A stretch of 10,648 bases of DNA from the NCBI RefSeq assembly GCF_014287585.1, contig NZ_JACOOJ010000068.1, forward strand, positions 1 to 10,648, written 5' to 3'. The notes beneath the pieces were generated by a model that did not search any database, was not told the origin of the DNA, and saw only the letters and a program-made list of their open reading frames with translations. Shown here in pieces: positions 1 to 6,828 of this stretch (position 1 is its first letter; each line of letters begins with the position of its first letter). The position numbers were made by a program, and so were the translations under genes. Source of the DNA: Parabacteroides hominis. Lineage in GTDB: Bacteria > Bacteroidota > Bacteroidia > Bacteroidales > Tannerellaceae.

Positions 1-39
1 AAAACGATGGTTTTTGCTATCAAGATACAAATGTTAACA

Positions 40-65
40 CGTGTACATTATTAATGCGTGTACAT
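40..65. repeat. 9-bp direct repeat upstream of the surface-layer-like gene
   Basis: CGTGTACAT occurs at 40-48 and again at 57-65, 17 bases start to start. The first copy overlaps the perfect 8-base palindrome ACACGTGT at 37-44. The repeats lie 54-79 bases before the 119 start, just upstream of the candidate promoter, where an operator or activator site could sit. No regulator is identifiable and the function is inference. Confidence 0.35.
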
Positions 66-81
66 ATATATGGAACGGACA

Positions 82-113
82 TTTCAATTATTGTATTATT
101 AATATTAAATTTT
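82..113 (+). promoter_or_regulatory. candidate promoter of the surface-layer-like gene
   Basis: A possible Bacteroidota promoter lies just before the 119 start: TTTC at 82-85, a 20-base spacer and TAAATTTT at 106-113, against the consensus TTTG and TAnnTTTG. Each box has one mismatch. If used, transcription would begin almost at the start codon, giving a very short or absent leader. The whole region is AT-rich, so chance matches are likely. Confidence 0.3.
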
Positions 114-118
114 AGATT

Positions 119-3100
119 ATGAACAAGAGATTTTCTACTCTTTTGACAGCGGGCTTGCTGATGGTAGGCGCGTTGTTTAGTTCTGCAAACGCTGCTGTTA
201 CAGCGGAAGCCGCAAAGGGTGATTTGCAGAATGGTGCAAAGTTCTACTTGGGTAACACCAATGGTTACATCAAAGTGGATCAAACTCACAATGTAAATGG
301 AACGGCTGTTTCCACTTATGCTGCTACAGGTGATGCTTCTATCGAAAATGCTGCTTTGTTTGAAATTGCTGATTATGCTTACAATGCAATTGGTGACTTT
401 TCTACGTTTACATTGAAAGCTGATGGAAAACCGTTTTATGTGAAGAAAGCAGATGGTAGTGCGTTAGATGCTAATGTGACAGATGTTGCAACTGTTACAA
501 ACATCTTTACTGTAGAAGGTAAAGGGTTGGATTTTGGAAAAATTTCAGTTTTGAATTTGGCTGGTCAATTTGAAGTTAATGCAAGTGCCGCTACGAAATA
601 TGATCCAAGTGCTGCGGGAACAGTTGCTACAGCATGGGTTGCTAAAACAGGCCTCGCTGTCGATGATTTGAACGCCAACCTTTCTGGTCAAGGCTTCAAG
701 TTTGCATTCCCGAACGCAGTTTCTGATCCGGACGTCAATCCGTTTGCAGATCAGATGATTGCTGTTTCTGCATCTGTTGTAGATGCTGCATTGACTGCAA
801 GTGTAATTTCTTCTGCTGCAACTTCTGGTATGTATTTTGTTAAAGCTGACGCTGCCGGTAAGAAACTGCTGGCTACAGGTTTTACAAAAGCACAGGTTGA
901 AGCTGCTACATTTATCGTATTGAACCCGGAAAAGAACTTTGGTATCACAGGCTTGGATGCTGCAAGTGGTGAAGGTTACGACTTTACAACTGTAAAAGGT
1001 AACAAGTTGGCCGATAACAACGTTAAGAAAGATGGTAAAGTTGCAAGCGTGAACGGTGTTTTCGCTGTTTCAGAAGATGATCCTCAGAATGCAGAAGGCG
1101 AATATACGATTACATTGGCTAATGCTAAAGTTGAAGGCAATGACAACACGCCTGTTACAGCTTTGTCAGTAGGTGCTTACTCTTTGACTACAGGTGGTAT
1201 CAAGACTTATATCACGACTGTTGGTTCCGGTAACGCAGACAAACTGTCTTTGGCTATGACAACAAGCAACACTTGGGCTGCTGCTGCTGACGTATTGAAA
1301 GCAGACGATGCTGCCATCTACAACATCTCTTTCTTGGGAACTAAGCCGGCTAACACTACTGCTGCCGCTTCTTCTTTGTATGGCAAGTATTTGGTTCCGA
1401 CTTATGGCACTTCTGCATTCGGTGCTGCTGTAGCTGCTCCGGAAGATGTAGATGTAAATGCTCCGTTGGCTCAGTGGGTAATCTCTTCTGTAAGCGGTCG
1501 TAACTTTACATTCACAAACCGTGAAACAAACGTGACTTTCACTGTCAGCATGTATAAGACTGACAAGGCTGGCGAATATGCAATCAGTAATGCAGCATTG
1601 AGCAATGGTACTTCTATTACTTCTATTGGTGGTGTAGTTGCTCCTGCTTCCGGTACGGATTTGTCTACGGTTGCTAACTGGAAATATCAGATTGTCAAAC
1701 TGACTCCGACAACTGAAAGCGAAGGTTTCTTGACATTGACAGATGCACAGTTGAACCAGCAGACAGAATTGGTATTCAACGGTACTGGTTCGGTAACGGT
1801 TGAAAAGCTGTACATGGCTTACACTGGTAGTGCTACTCCTGCTTATTTTGTTCCTATCAACAATGCTGCTAATAGCGTTCAGTGGATGTTTGAAAAGGCT
1901 GAAAACGTAAAAAATAAGATGAAATATGCTTATCTGGACGGAACAGATGTAAAACAGAAAGACTCTGTTGTAAACGTAGCGACTTCTTATTTGCTGTACA
2001 ATTTGAAGAACGATAATTCTAAGCAGTATTTTGGTGGTACTGCTAATGATTATAAAGCAGCAAATGATAAAGATAACGCACAGCGTTTATTCTTCAAAAA
2101 GAATGCGGATGGAACATATGCTATGATGCGCTTTACTAAAGTGGCTATTACTACTGGTCCTACTGATGCCGATAATTATAAGGCTGTTGTTAAGGCTGAT
2201 GCAAATAAATGGTCTGTAAATACATCTTCTGCTTCTTTTGAAGCTGGTACTGCTACATTGGATGAACTGGATGCTCCTTATTCAGCTGTAACGGTTGATT
2301 TCGATGCTCTTTCTGAATCATTGGAAGCTGTAGCTCGCCACGCTACATTCAATAGCGAAGAAGGTGCTGTTGCTGTGAAACTGAACAAGAATGGTATCTT
2401 GGAAGGTATTATCGGCGAAGGCATGACATTCTGGTTGGATACTGCTGATATCGACAAGGATTTCCATTCTTTCTATATCTCTAAAGGTAATGGTGAAGAA
2501 GAAGCAAGAGACTTCTTGTATTTCGCAACGGATTCTATGCTTCATTGGGATGCTAATAAGGCTGATTATGTATATAATGTAAACTATGCTTTGGAAGGCT
2601 CTTATGTCGCTGCTGATGGACGTGATGGCGATTTGAAAGCTATTTTCCGTCCGGCAACATTGGCTGGTCTTGACACAATCTCTACGACTGTAAACGGTAA
2701 GTCTGTTTTGGTTGCAGAAGAGGAAGAAGAAGATGTATGCTTGGGAGGTGTTGATAACTTCAAGTTCTACATTATGAAAGCTTCTGAAAGCAGCTATGTA
2801 ATCAGACCGATTTCTGCTCCGAATTATTATTTGTACAACCTGAACGGTAAGTTAGGCTTTACAAATCAGGTAGAAAAAGCTCTGGTTGTAACATTAGGCG
2901 AAGGCTCTGCCACTTCTAACGAAGATGCTCCAGCTGTAGCAACTGTTAAGGTTGTAGCTGGCGAAGGTAACGTAACGATCGCTGGTGCTGCCGGTAAGAA
3001 AGTTGTTGTAAGCAACATCTTAGGTCAGGTAGTAGCTAACACGGTTATCTCTTCTGACAATGCAACGATCGCTGCTCCGGCAGGTGTAGTAGTTGTAGCT

Positions 3101-3139
3101 GTTGAAGGTGAAGCTGCTGTAAAAGCTATCGTTAAATAA
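119..3139 (+). CDS. large exported surface-layer-like protein with DUF6383-type C-terminal domain
   Basis: This 1006-residue protein is predicted to be exported to the cell surface. Residues 1-25 form a signal peptide (basic MNKR, then a hydrophobic core, with SANA before cleavage at about 25/26). The body is rich in Ala, Thr, Val and Asn, with many short beta-strand-like segments. Loosely similar units such as YLLYNL and YYLYNL hint at internal duplication. An acidic run of five Glu and one Asp lies at 867-872, next to the only Cys I noticed (874). The last ~55 residues (from 952) contain NILGQVV at 966-972 and end in KAIVK. This resembles type IX secretion C-terminal sorting domains and matches what I recall as DUF6383 in Parabacteroides. 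The size and composition recall the S-layer proteins of Tannerella, which are T9SS cargo, so an S-layer or cell-surface role is inferred. The gene is visibly more AT-rich than the exb operon, with repetitive codon choice (GCT, GTA, AAC) that suggests high expression. The ATG at 119 is the natural start because the signal peptide begins there. Confidence 0.8.
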   Translation: MNKRFSTLLTAGLLMVGALFSSANAAVTAEAAKGDLQNGAKFYLGNTNGYIKVDQTHNVNGTAVSTYAATGDASIENAALFEIADYAYNAIGDFSTFTLKADGKPFYVKKADGSALDANVTDVATVTNIFTVEGKGLDFGKISVLNLAGQFEVNASAATKYDPSAAGTVATAWVAKTGLAVDDLNANLSGQGFKFAFPNAVSDPDVNPFADQMIAVSASVVDAALTASVISSAATSGMYFVKADAAGKKLLATGFTKAQVEAATFIVLNPEKNFGITGLDAASGEGYDFTTVKGNKLADNNVKKDGKVASVNGVFAVSEDDPQNAEGEYTITLANAKVEGNDNTPVTALSVGAYSLTTGGIKTYITTVGSGNADKLSLAMTTSNTWAAAADVLKADDAAIYNISFLGTKPANTTAAASSLYGKYLVPTYGTSAFGAAVAAPEDVDVNAPLAQWVISSVSGRNFTFTNRETNVTFTVSMYKTDKAGEYAISNAALSNGTSITSIGGVVAPASGTDLSTVANWKYQIVKLTPTTESEGFLTLTDAQLNQQTELVFNGTGSVTVEKLYMAYTGSATPAYFVPINNAANSVQWMFEKAENVKNKMKYAYLDGTDVKQKDSVVNVATSYLLYNLKNDNSKQYFGGTANDYKAANDKDNAQRLFFKKNADGTYAMMRFTKVAITTGPTDADNYKAVVKADANKWSVNTSSASFEAGTATLDELDAPYSAVTVDFDALSESLEAVARHATFNSEEGAVAVKLNKNGILEGIIGEGMTFWLDTADIDKDFHSFYISKGNGEEEARDFLYFATDSMLHWDANKADYVYNVNYALEGSYVAADGRDGDLKAIFRPATLAGLDTISTTVNGKSVLVAEEEEEDVCLGGVDNFKFYIMKASESSYVIRPISAPNYYLYNLNGKLGFTNQVEKALVVTLGEGSATSNEDAPAVATVKVVAGEGNVTIAGAAGKKVVVSNILGQVVANTVISSDNATIAAPAGVVVVAVEGEAAVKAIVK

Positions 3140-3158
3140 TTGATACTAAACAATACTG

Positions 3159-3208
3159 AAATGTGGTGGGCGGTCATAGAGGATCGTCCCCACGTGGATG
3201 ACATTTTA
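3159..3208 (+). terminator. terminator hairpin after the surface-layer-like gene
   Basis: An outer stem AAATGT (3159-3164) with ACATTT (3201-3206) encloses an inner stem. The inner stem pairs GTGGG at 3166-3170 with CCCAC at 3189-3193, then CGGTC at 3171-3175 with GATCG at 3182-3186 past a two-base bulge. The 3' side runs into TTTTAT. It begins 20 bases after the 3139 stop, as expected for a rho-independent terminator or a 3'-end-stabilising hairpin. Confidence 0.6.
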
Positions 3209-3224
3209 TAATCAAATAATTCTA

Positions 3225-3320
3225 AATATCACCGTGCGGCATTCCCCGAATAGCAGGCTTTGCTGCCGATTGCCTGGGAACGTCCAATTACCCCGCGAGG
3301 GAGAACGAGCGGTGAATATT
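3225..3320 (+). ncRNA. candidate structured RNA element of unknown family
   Basis: This gene-free stretch folds into a closed structure. AATATCACCG (3225-3234) pairs with CGGTGAATATT (3310-3320) over ten base pairs with a single-base bulge. Inside, CATTCCC (3240-3246) pairs with GGGAACG (3276-3282) with one mismatch and carries a smaller hairpin AGCA/TGCT (3252-3264). A second hairpin, CCC/GGG, lies at 3291-3301. The interior is GC-rich within AT-rich flanks. I could not match it to SRP RNA, 6S RNA, tmRNA, RNase P or any riboswitch I know. No TAnnTTTG promoter is visible upstream, so it may be processed from the preceding transcript. Strand is assumed from the neighbouring genes. It could also be a DNA-level palindromic element. 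Confidence 0.4.
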
Positions 3321-3393
3321 AATACTAAAGTTAATGAAATTAAAAAAGTTCTTCTGTCCTTCCCTCTGTGAAGACCGGAGGCAGACAAAAAAC

Positions 3394-3423
3394 AATCCCC
3401 GGAAGTTCAGGCTTTCGGGGATT
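3394..3423. terminator. strong 12-bp hairpin, terminator-like on both strands
   Basis: AATCCCCGGAAG (3394-3405) pairs with CTTTCGGGGATT (3412-3423) around a six-base loop, with one G-U wobble when read on the plus strand. It is preceded on the plus strand by CAAAAAAC, so a minus-strand transcript would meet the hairpin followed by TTGTTTTTTG, a good U-tract. On the plus strand no U-tract follows. It lies between two plus-strand genes and probably insulates higB from read-through. Confidence 0.6.
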
Positions 3424-3472
3424 CGTTATGTATAATGATTGATGGTGATAGGTAAAAAGGAAGAGTACTTTG

Positions 3473-3503
3473 TTGTATAGTTGAACAACGTTTTGTATAT
3501 TTG
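3473..3503 (+). promoter_or_regulatory. higB promoter with possible autoregulatory operator
   Basis: TATATTTG at 3496-3503 is an exact match to the Bacteroidota -7 element TAnnTTTG. It is preceded 20 bases upstream by TTG at 3473-3475, fitting the -33 element. The spacer holds GTTGAACAAC at 3480-3489, two 4-base arms in inverted orientation, a plausible site for the HTH antitoxin. TTGTATA also occurs twice, at 3473-3479 and 3493-3499. Transcription should start within a few bases of the ATG at 3508, leaving essentially no 5' leader. Confidence 0.65.
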
Positions 3504-3507
3504 CAAT

Positions 3508-3855
3508 ATGGAAGTCAAGCGTAAAATACAAACTTATGGGGGCTATTTCGAGGCCTTCATGGGAACATTGGATGAGAAGGTGCAGGAGAAAATTCAGTAT
3601 GGATTGCTCTTACTAAAAACTCAGGATATGTTATCCAGGAAGTTTGTGAAGATGGTAAGAGATGGAGTGTTTGAACTTCGAACCGAATATAATGGTAATA
3701 TTTATAGGGTCTTTTTTATTTTTGATGGTAATAGCATTGTGATTCTGTTCAATGGTTTCCAGAAAAAGACACAAAAAACCCCTACTAATGAAATAGAGAA
3801 AGCTTTAAAAATAAAGGAGGCATATTATGCAGACAAACAATCATCAGGTATTTGA
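3508..3855 (+). CDS. higB: HigB-type (RelE/ParE superfamily, Gp49-like) toxin
   Basis: The 115-residue product belongs to the phage-derived Gp49-like/HigB family. These RelE-fold toxins cleave mRNA at the ribosome and are neutralised by a partner antitoxin. Visible family features are FELR at 55-58, NIYRVFFIFD at 64-73, the block NGFQKKTQKTP at 82-92 and the closing helix EIEKAL at 95-100, in the usual order and at normal length. I chose ATG 3508 over an in-frame TTG at 3481, because the TTG lies upstream of the -7 box and would not be in the mRNA. The gene is first in a two-gene operon, toxin before antitoxin as is typical for higBA, and overlaps the antitoxin gene by 29 bases. It is more AT-rich than the exb operon, consistent with acquisition by transfer. 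Toxic activity is inferred from the family. Confidence 0.88.
   Translation: MEVKRKIQTYGGYFEAFMGTLDEKVQEKIQYGLLLLKTQDMLSRKFVKMVRDGVFELRTEYNGNIYRVFFIFDGNSIVILFNGFQKKTQKTPTNEIEKALKIKEAYYADKQSSGI
3814..3820 (+). promoter_or_regulatory. strong Shine-Dalgarno sequence for higA
   Basis: AAGGAGG lies six bases before the higA ATG at 3827, inside the end of higB. Most Bacteroidota genes lack such a site, because their ribosomes hide the anti-Shine-Dalgarno sequence. This one therefore stands out and may give the antitoxin its own, stronger translation relative to the leaderless toxin. Confidence 0.7.
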
Positions 3856-4129
3856 TTATGATACTGTACTGGATGCACGTTTCGGAGCACCCGGAACTTC
3901 CAGCCGTATCGAAGCTGAAGAAAAAGCCTATGCTTTTTATACCGGGCAAATTATAGGAGATGCACGGAAAAAAGCAAAGATCAGCCAGGCTGAACTGGCT
4001 CGCCGTATAGGTTCGGACCGTTCTTATATATCGAGAGTGGAAAGCGGGCAGACTGAACCGAAAGTTTCAACATTCTATCGCATTATGAACGCTTTAGGAT
4101 GCCGGATCGAATTGTCGATGTCTTTGTAA
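3827..4129 (+). CDS. higA: HigA-type XRE-family antitoxin
   Basis: This 100-residue protein carries an HTH_3 (Cro/CI-type) DNA-binding domain at about 42-95. The scaffold helix is SQAELARRIG (53-62), the recognition helix region DRSYISRVESG (64-74), and TEPKVSTFYRIMNALG follows. The N-terminal ~40 residues are the likely toxin-binding arm. It should bind and neutralise the HigB product and repress the shared promoter, probably at the inverted arms around 3480-3489. The ATG at 3827 is well supported by the AAGGAGG six bases before it. The start overlaps the 3' end of higB, the usual arrangement for a toxin-first pair. The assignment to the XRE antitoxin class is firm. The exact neutralising mechanism is inferred. 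Confidence 0.9.
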   Translation: MQTNNHQVFDYDTVLDARFGAPGTSSRIEAEEKAYAFYTGQIIGDARKKAKISQAELARRIGSDRSYISRVESGQTEPKVSTFYRIMNALGCRIELSMSL

Positions 4130-4147
4130 CCGTACAAAGCATTATAC

Positions 4148-4175
4148 ATAGCAAACCCCATATATAGCAAACCCC
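4148..4175. repeat. 12-bp tandem direct repeat at the operon end
   Basis: ATAGCAAACCCC occurs at 4148-4159 and 4164-4175, 16 bases apart start to start. The second copy runs into the left arm of the terminator hairpin at 4171. It may be a local duplication with no function of its own. Confidence 0.5.
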
Positions 4176-4213
4176 GGCATACCCGAAAGGTCGATTAACT
4201 GATATGCCAGGGT
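4171..4213. terminator. shared terminator between converging higA and TPR gene
   Basis: ACCCCGGCATA (4171-4181) and TATGCCAGGGT (4203-4213) form an 11-bp stem with a 21-base loop. The one non-Watson-Crick position is a tolerated G-U in minus-strand RNA but a C-A mismatch in plus-strand RNA, suggesting the stem is maintained for the minus-strand exb-tonB operon, whose last gene ends at 4243. GAAAAAAC follows on the plus strand. No long U-tract is present on either strand. Confidence 0.5.
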
Positions 4214-4242
4214 GAAAAAACATGAAGATAGAGAAAAAGGGT

Positions 4243-5829
4243 TTATTTGATGTTTTTCAGTGCTTCTAAAGCCGTCTTGTCGGTGGGGGCGATGTCGAGG
4301 ATTTTGTTCCAGTACAGTTTTGAACTGTCCATGTCCTGCTTGAGGTAATAGTAGTAGCCCAGGTAGCGGTAACATTCGGACAGTTCCTTCCGGTATTTGT
4401 CCTGATTCTTTTCCAGCATCGGGATGCATGCTTCGTAGTACGGTTTAGCCAGCCCTTTCTCCGTTTCCGGGTCCAGCAGCGAATTGGTACGAGCTTGCCA
4501 CAGGACGCCTAAGTGACTTGACGGCACGCGCTCCTTCACAATGGCGAAGATGCTGTCGGCTTTCGCCAGGTAGCCGGCTGCAAGCGTACTATCCTTGACG
4601 GCAGCCCCATAGTAATATTTCCCTAACTGGTAGAAATCCGAAGCCTCTGCCGCTTCGCCCGCCTGTTCGATATATTTCGTATAGGCCTCGATCGCCGCAT
4701 TGTCGTCTCCGCTGTTCAGGCTGACATTGGCGATATCCTTGTATATTTCGGGATGCGCATGGCTGTCGCTAAGTGCTTGTGCCTGTCGCAAGGCGGCTAA
4801 AGATCGGCCATACTGCTTGGCTTCGTTCAGTAAACGGCCGTAATACAGATAATCCTGCCAGATAAATTTGCCGTCCGGAATCCGGAAGAAAGCAGTCGCC
4901 TCGTCCAATCCCTCCTGATACTTGCCGGTTTCGCAGGCATCGTAGAAACTGAGACGTTTCAGCAGGAAATTGTCCGGATCCATAGCCTTGCCTTTGGCGA
5001 GAACTTCGGCTGCTTTGTCATACTGTTTGTCGAAGAACAGGGCGGAGGCATAATGGACCAGGTTGTCGGCGGAGTATAGTCCGCCCGCCATATATTTGCC
5101 GTAGGCGTCGGTCGCTTTGGCATAGGCGCCCTGCAAGGAATAGACATTTCCCAACGTGCGCTGGGCAAGCAGGTATTCCGGATGGTTTGCTAAAACCTTC
5201 TGCAACATCTCGACGGAGAGGGAAGGAGTCACGGCCTGATAGACCTCGGCATACCGGATGTAGGCAATCTGGCAGTCCGGGTCGAAATGGATAGCCTGTT
5301 CGTATTTGCCGGCGGCATCGCCCGGCTTGTTTAGTGCCAACAGGCGGTCGCCTTCGTAGAGGAAGATGGCAGGAACGTTCGGGTTCAGTTTCCGGGCGTT
5401 TTCAAGGGAGGATGCGGCTTCTGTCTCCATGCCGTTGGCCGAGTAGGCGGAGGCGATGGCGACATAGGTGTCTGCATTTTTCTTGTTGACCTTGATCGCT
5501 GTGTCGAATGCTTTTTCGGCTGCCGGTCGGTCTGTTTTCAACAGGATTTTCCCTTCGCCGACTTTATTGAAGGCATATTCGGGATTGGTTTCCCACCCCT
5601 GCTTGTAATAGCCGAGCGCCTCTGCCGGTTGTCCGGCATCGAAAGCGATTTCGCCTAAATAGTAGAGAGCTACCGCCTTTTCGGTAGGGGAACTGTTTAG
5701 CTGTTCCTCGAACAGCTTTTTGGCTATGCCCGGTTCACCGGCTTTGTAAAAGTCGATACCTGGATTATTGTCTGCATAAGCGATGGTTGCCAGCAGGCTG
5801 ATGATGAGGATATAGATGTTGCGTGTCAT
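4243..5829 (-). CDS. exported tetratricopeptide-repeat protein, last gene of the exb-tonB operon
   Basis: The 528-residue protein has a signal peptide (MTRN, hydrophobic core, AYA before likely cleavage at 19/20). The rest is almost entirely TPR-like helical pairs of about 34 residues, at least ten. Examples are ALYYLGEIAFDAGQPAEAL, AFDTAIKVNKKN, YEQAIHFDPD, VLAKGKAMDPD, and near the C-terminus YLGYYYYLKQDMDSSKLYW. TPR superhelices act as protein-binding scaffolds, so a periplasmic partner-binding role is inferred. There is no lipobox and no extra transmembrane segment. The gene starts 13 bases after the PstS-like gene, in the same operon, which ties it to the ExbBD-TonB motor. Candidate partners are TonB, the PstS-like lipoprotein or outer-membrane receptors, but the sequence does not say which. 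Confidence 0.85.
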   Translation of the reverse strand: MTRNIYILIISLLATIAYADNNPGIDFYKAGEPGIAKKLFEEQLNSSPTEKAVALYYLGEIAFDAGQPAEALGYYKQGWETNPEYAFNKVGEGKILLKTDRPAAEKAFDTAIKVNKKNADTYVAIASAYSANGMETEAASSLENARKLNPNVPAIFLYEGDRLLALNKPGDAAGKYEQAIHFDPDCQIAYIRYAEVYQAVTPSLSVEMLQKVLANHPEYLLAQRTLGNVYSLQGAYAKATDAYGKYMAGGLYSADNLVHYASALFFDKQYDKAAEVLAKGKAMDPDNFLLKRLSFYDACETGKYQEGLDEATAFFRIPDGKFIWQDYLYYGRLLNEAKQYGRSLAALRQAQALSDSHAHPEIYKDIANVSLNSGDDNAAIEAYTKYIEQAGEAAEASDFYQLGKYYYGAAVKDSTLAAGYLAKADSIFAIVKERVPSSHLGVLWQARTNSLLDPETEKGLAKPYYEACIPMLEKNQDKYRKELSECYRYLGYYYYLKQDMDSSKLYWNKILDIAPTDKTALEALKNIK

Positions 5830-5842
5830 ACGATTATAATGT

Positions 5843-6775
5843 TTATTTGATGTTTACGATCCGTAGCGGCTGTGTCGCCGGGAGCAACCCCGATTTGAGG
5901 ATGATCCGTTGTCCGCGGTCGCCTGCTACGAAAGAGGTGAAACCTGAAGCCAGTCCCATCCGGGGTTCGGAAAGGATCAGGTAGACAGGCCGTGTCATCG
6001 GATAGTCGCCTAAAGCGATATAAGCCTGGTAAGGCTTGAAGCTGTTTGCGGAAGTCGCCTCCCGGTAACGGCTGACGGCCATCACGCGGATATTATCGAT
6101 AAAGCTCATGCTCGTGGAATCGACCGGGTTGCTAACCCAGTTGACCCCGATAATGCCGAGTGCCCCCGGAGTTTTCGAGACATAATCGAGTACCGCCCGG
6201 TTGCTCTGTTCCGCTTGCAGGTGTCCGCTTAGCTTCTCACCGCCGCAGATCGAGTCGATCGCATACCGTACCGTGCTCGAATTCGGGTTGTCGAACACCA
6301 CTTCGACCGGCATTGCCGGGTTGCGGGCCGACAGCTCGTCCCAACTGCGTATCTTTCCGGTCAGGATGTCCTTCAATGCCGGCATCCCGATCAACGAGTC
6401 CCGGTTCTGCCGGTTGATGATCAGCGCGATCGCATCGGTCGCTACCCTGACAGCCTTCGGAAACAGCTTCTTTTGGTTCATGTAGGCCGTTTCCTCCTGC
6501 GTCAGTGTGCGGGTGGTTACGGCCAGCCAGGTACTGTCGTGCAGCAGCCGGTTGATCGTCTCCGTCTCGCCGGAGTATCGGGGAACGATGCCTGCCTCTT
6601 TATAGATGCTTTCGAATACGGCAATCTCCTCCTGCATGATCGGAGCCAGCGATTCATCCGCCGCAATCGCGATCACGCCGCTTGTGGGAGTGTCGTCGGG
6701 CTCCGTCTGTTTTTTAGAGTTGCAGGCTGCTAAAAACGCGACAGCCAAGAGGGATATTATAAGAGTCCGTTTCAT
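5843..6775 (-). CDS. PstS-like substrate-binding lipoprotein in the TonB operon
   Basis: This 310-residue lipoprotein resembles the PBP-like/PstS family. MKRTLIISLLAVAFLAAC is a type II signal peptide, with lipobox LAAC at 15-18 and Cys18 as the lipidation site. The mature part starts the fold with GVIAIAADESLAPIMQEE (about 33-50). TTRTLTQEE (87-95) corresponds to the S/T-R-x-L segment of PstS-like proteins, and FDNPNSSTVRY (161-171) sits where PstS has R-A-D-G-S-G-T. The Arg that helps hold phosphate in canonical PstS appears to be replaced by Asp162. No pstCAB or phoU genes are nearby, so phosphate import is unlikely. The start is taken at 6775, where the signal peptide begins. An in-frame ATG at 6832 overlaps the tonB stop (ATGA) and would add 19 residues including acidic ones, a poor n-region. 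The ligand and role in the TonB system are unknown. Confidence 0.8.
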   Translation of the reverse strand: MKRTLIISLLAVAFLAACNSKKQTEPDDTPTSGVIAIAADESLAPIMQEEIAVFESIYKEAGIVPRYSGETETINRLLHDSTWLAVTTRTLTQEETAYMNQKKLFPKAVRVATDAIALIINRQNRDSLIGMPALKDILTGKIRSWDELSARNPAMPVEVVFDNPNSSTVRYAIDSICGGEKLSGHLQAEQSNRAVLDYVSKTPGALGIIGVNWVSNPVDSTSMSFIDNIRVMAVSRYREATSANSFKPYQAYIALGDYPMTRPVYLILSEPRMGLASGFTSFVAGDRGQRIILKSGLLPATQPLRIVNIK

Positions 6776-6828
6776 ATTATTTCCTGTATTTAAGTAATCT
6801 GTAACCTCGGAAAAGCCCAGGTTCATGA

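Noticed and set aside
20..289. 89-codon minus-strand ORF at the left edge
   Set aside because: It lies opposite the signal-peptide region and promoter of the large plus-strand gene and has no family resemblance.
3481..3507. Upstream TTG start for the toxin
   Set aside because: It precedes the TATATTTG element, so it would not be in the transcript. The added residues are not part of the family.
3340..3531. 63-codon minus-strand ORF across the hairpin at 3394-3423
   Set aside because: It would be translated straight through the strong hairpin, overlaps the higB promoter and start, and has no recognisable domain.
5843..6775. True phosphate-specific transport (pst) component
   Set aside because: No pstCAB or phoU genes are present, the operon encodes a TonB motor, and the main phosphate-binding motif is altered.
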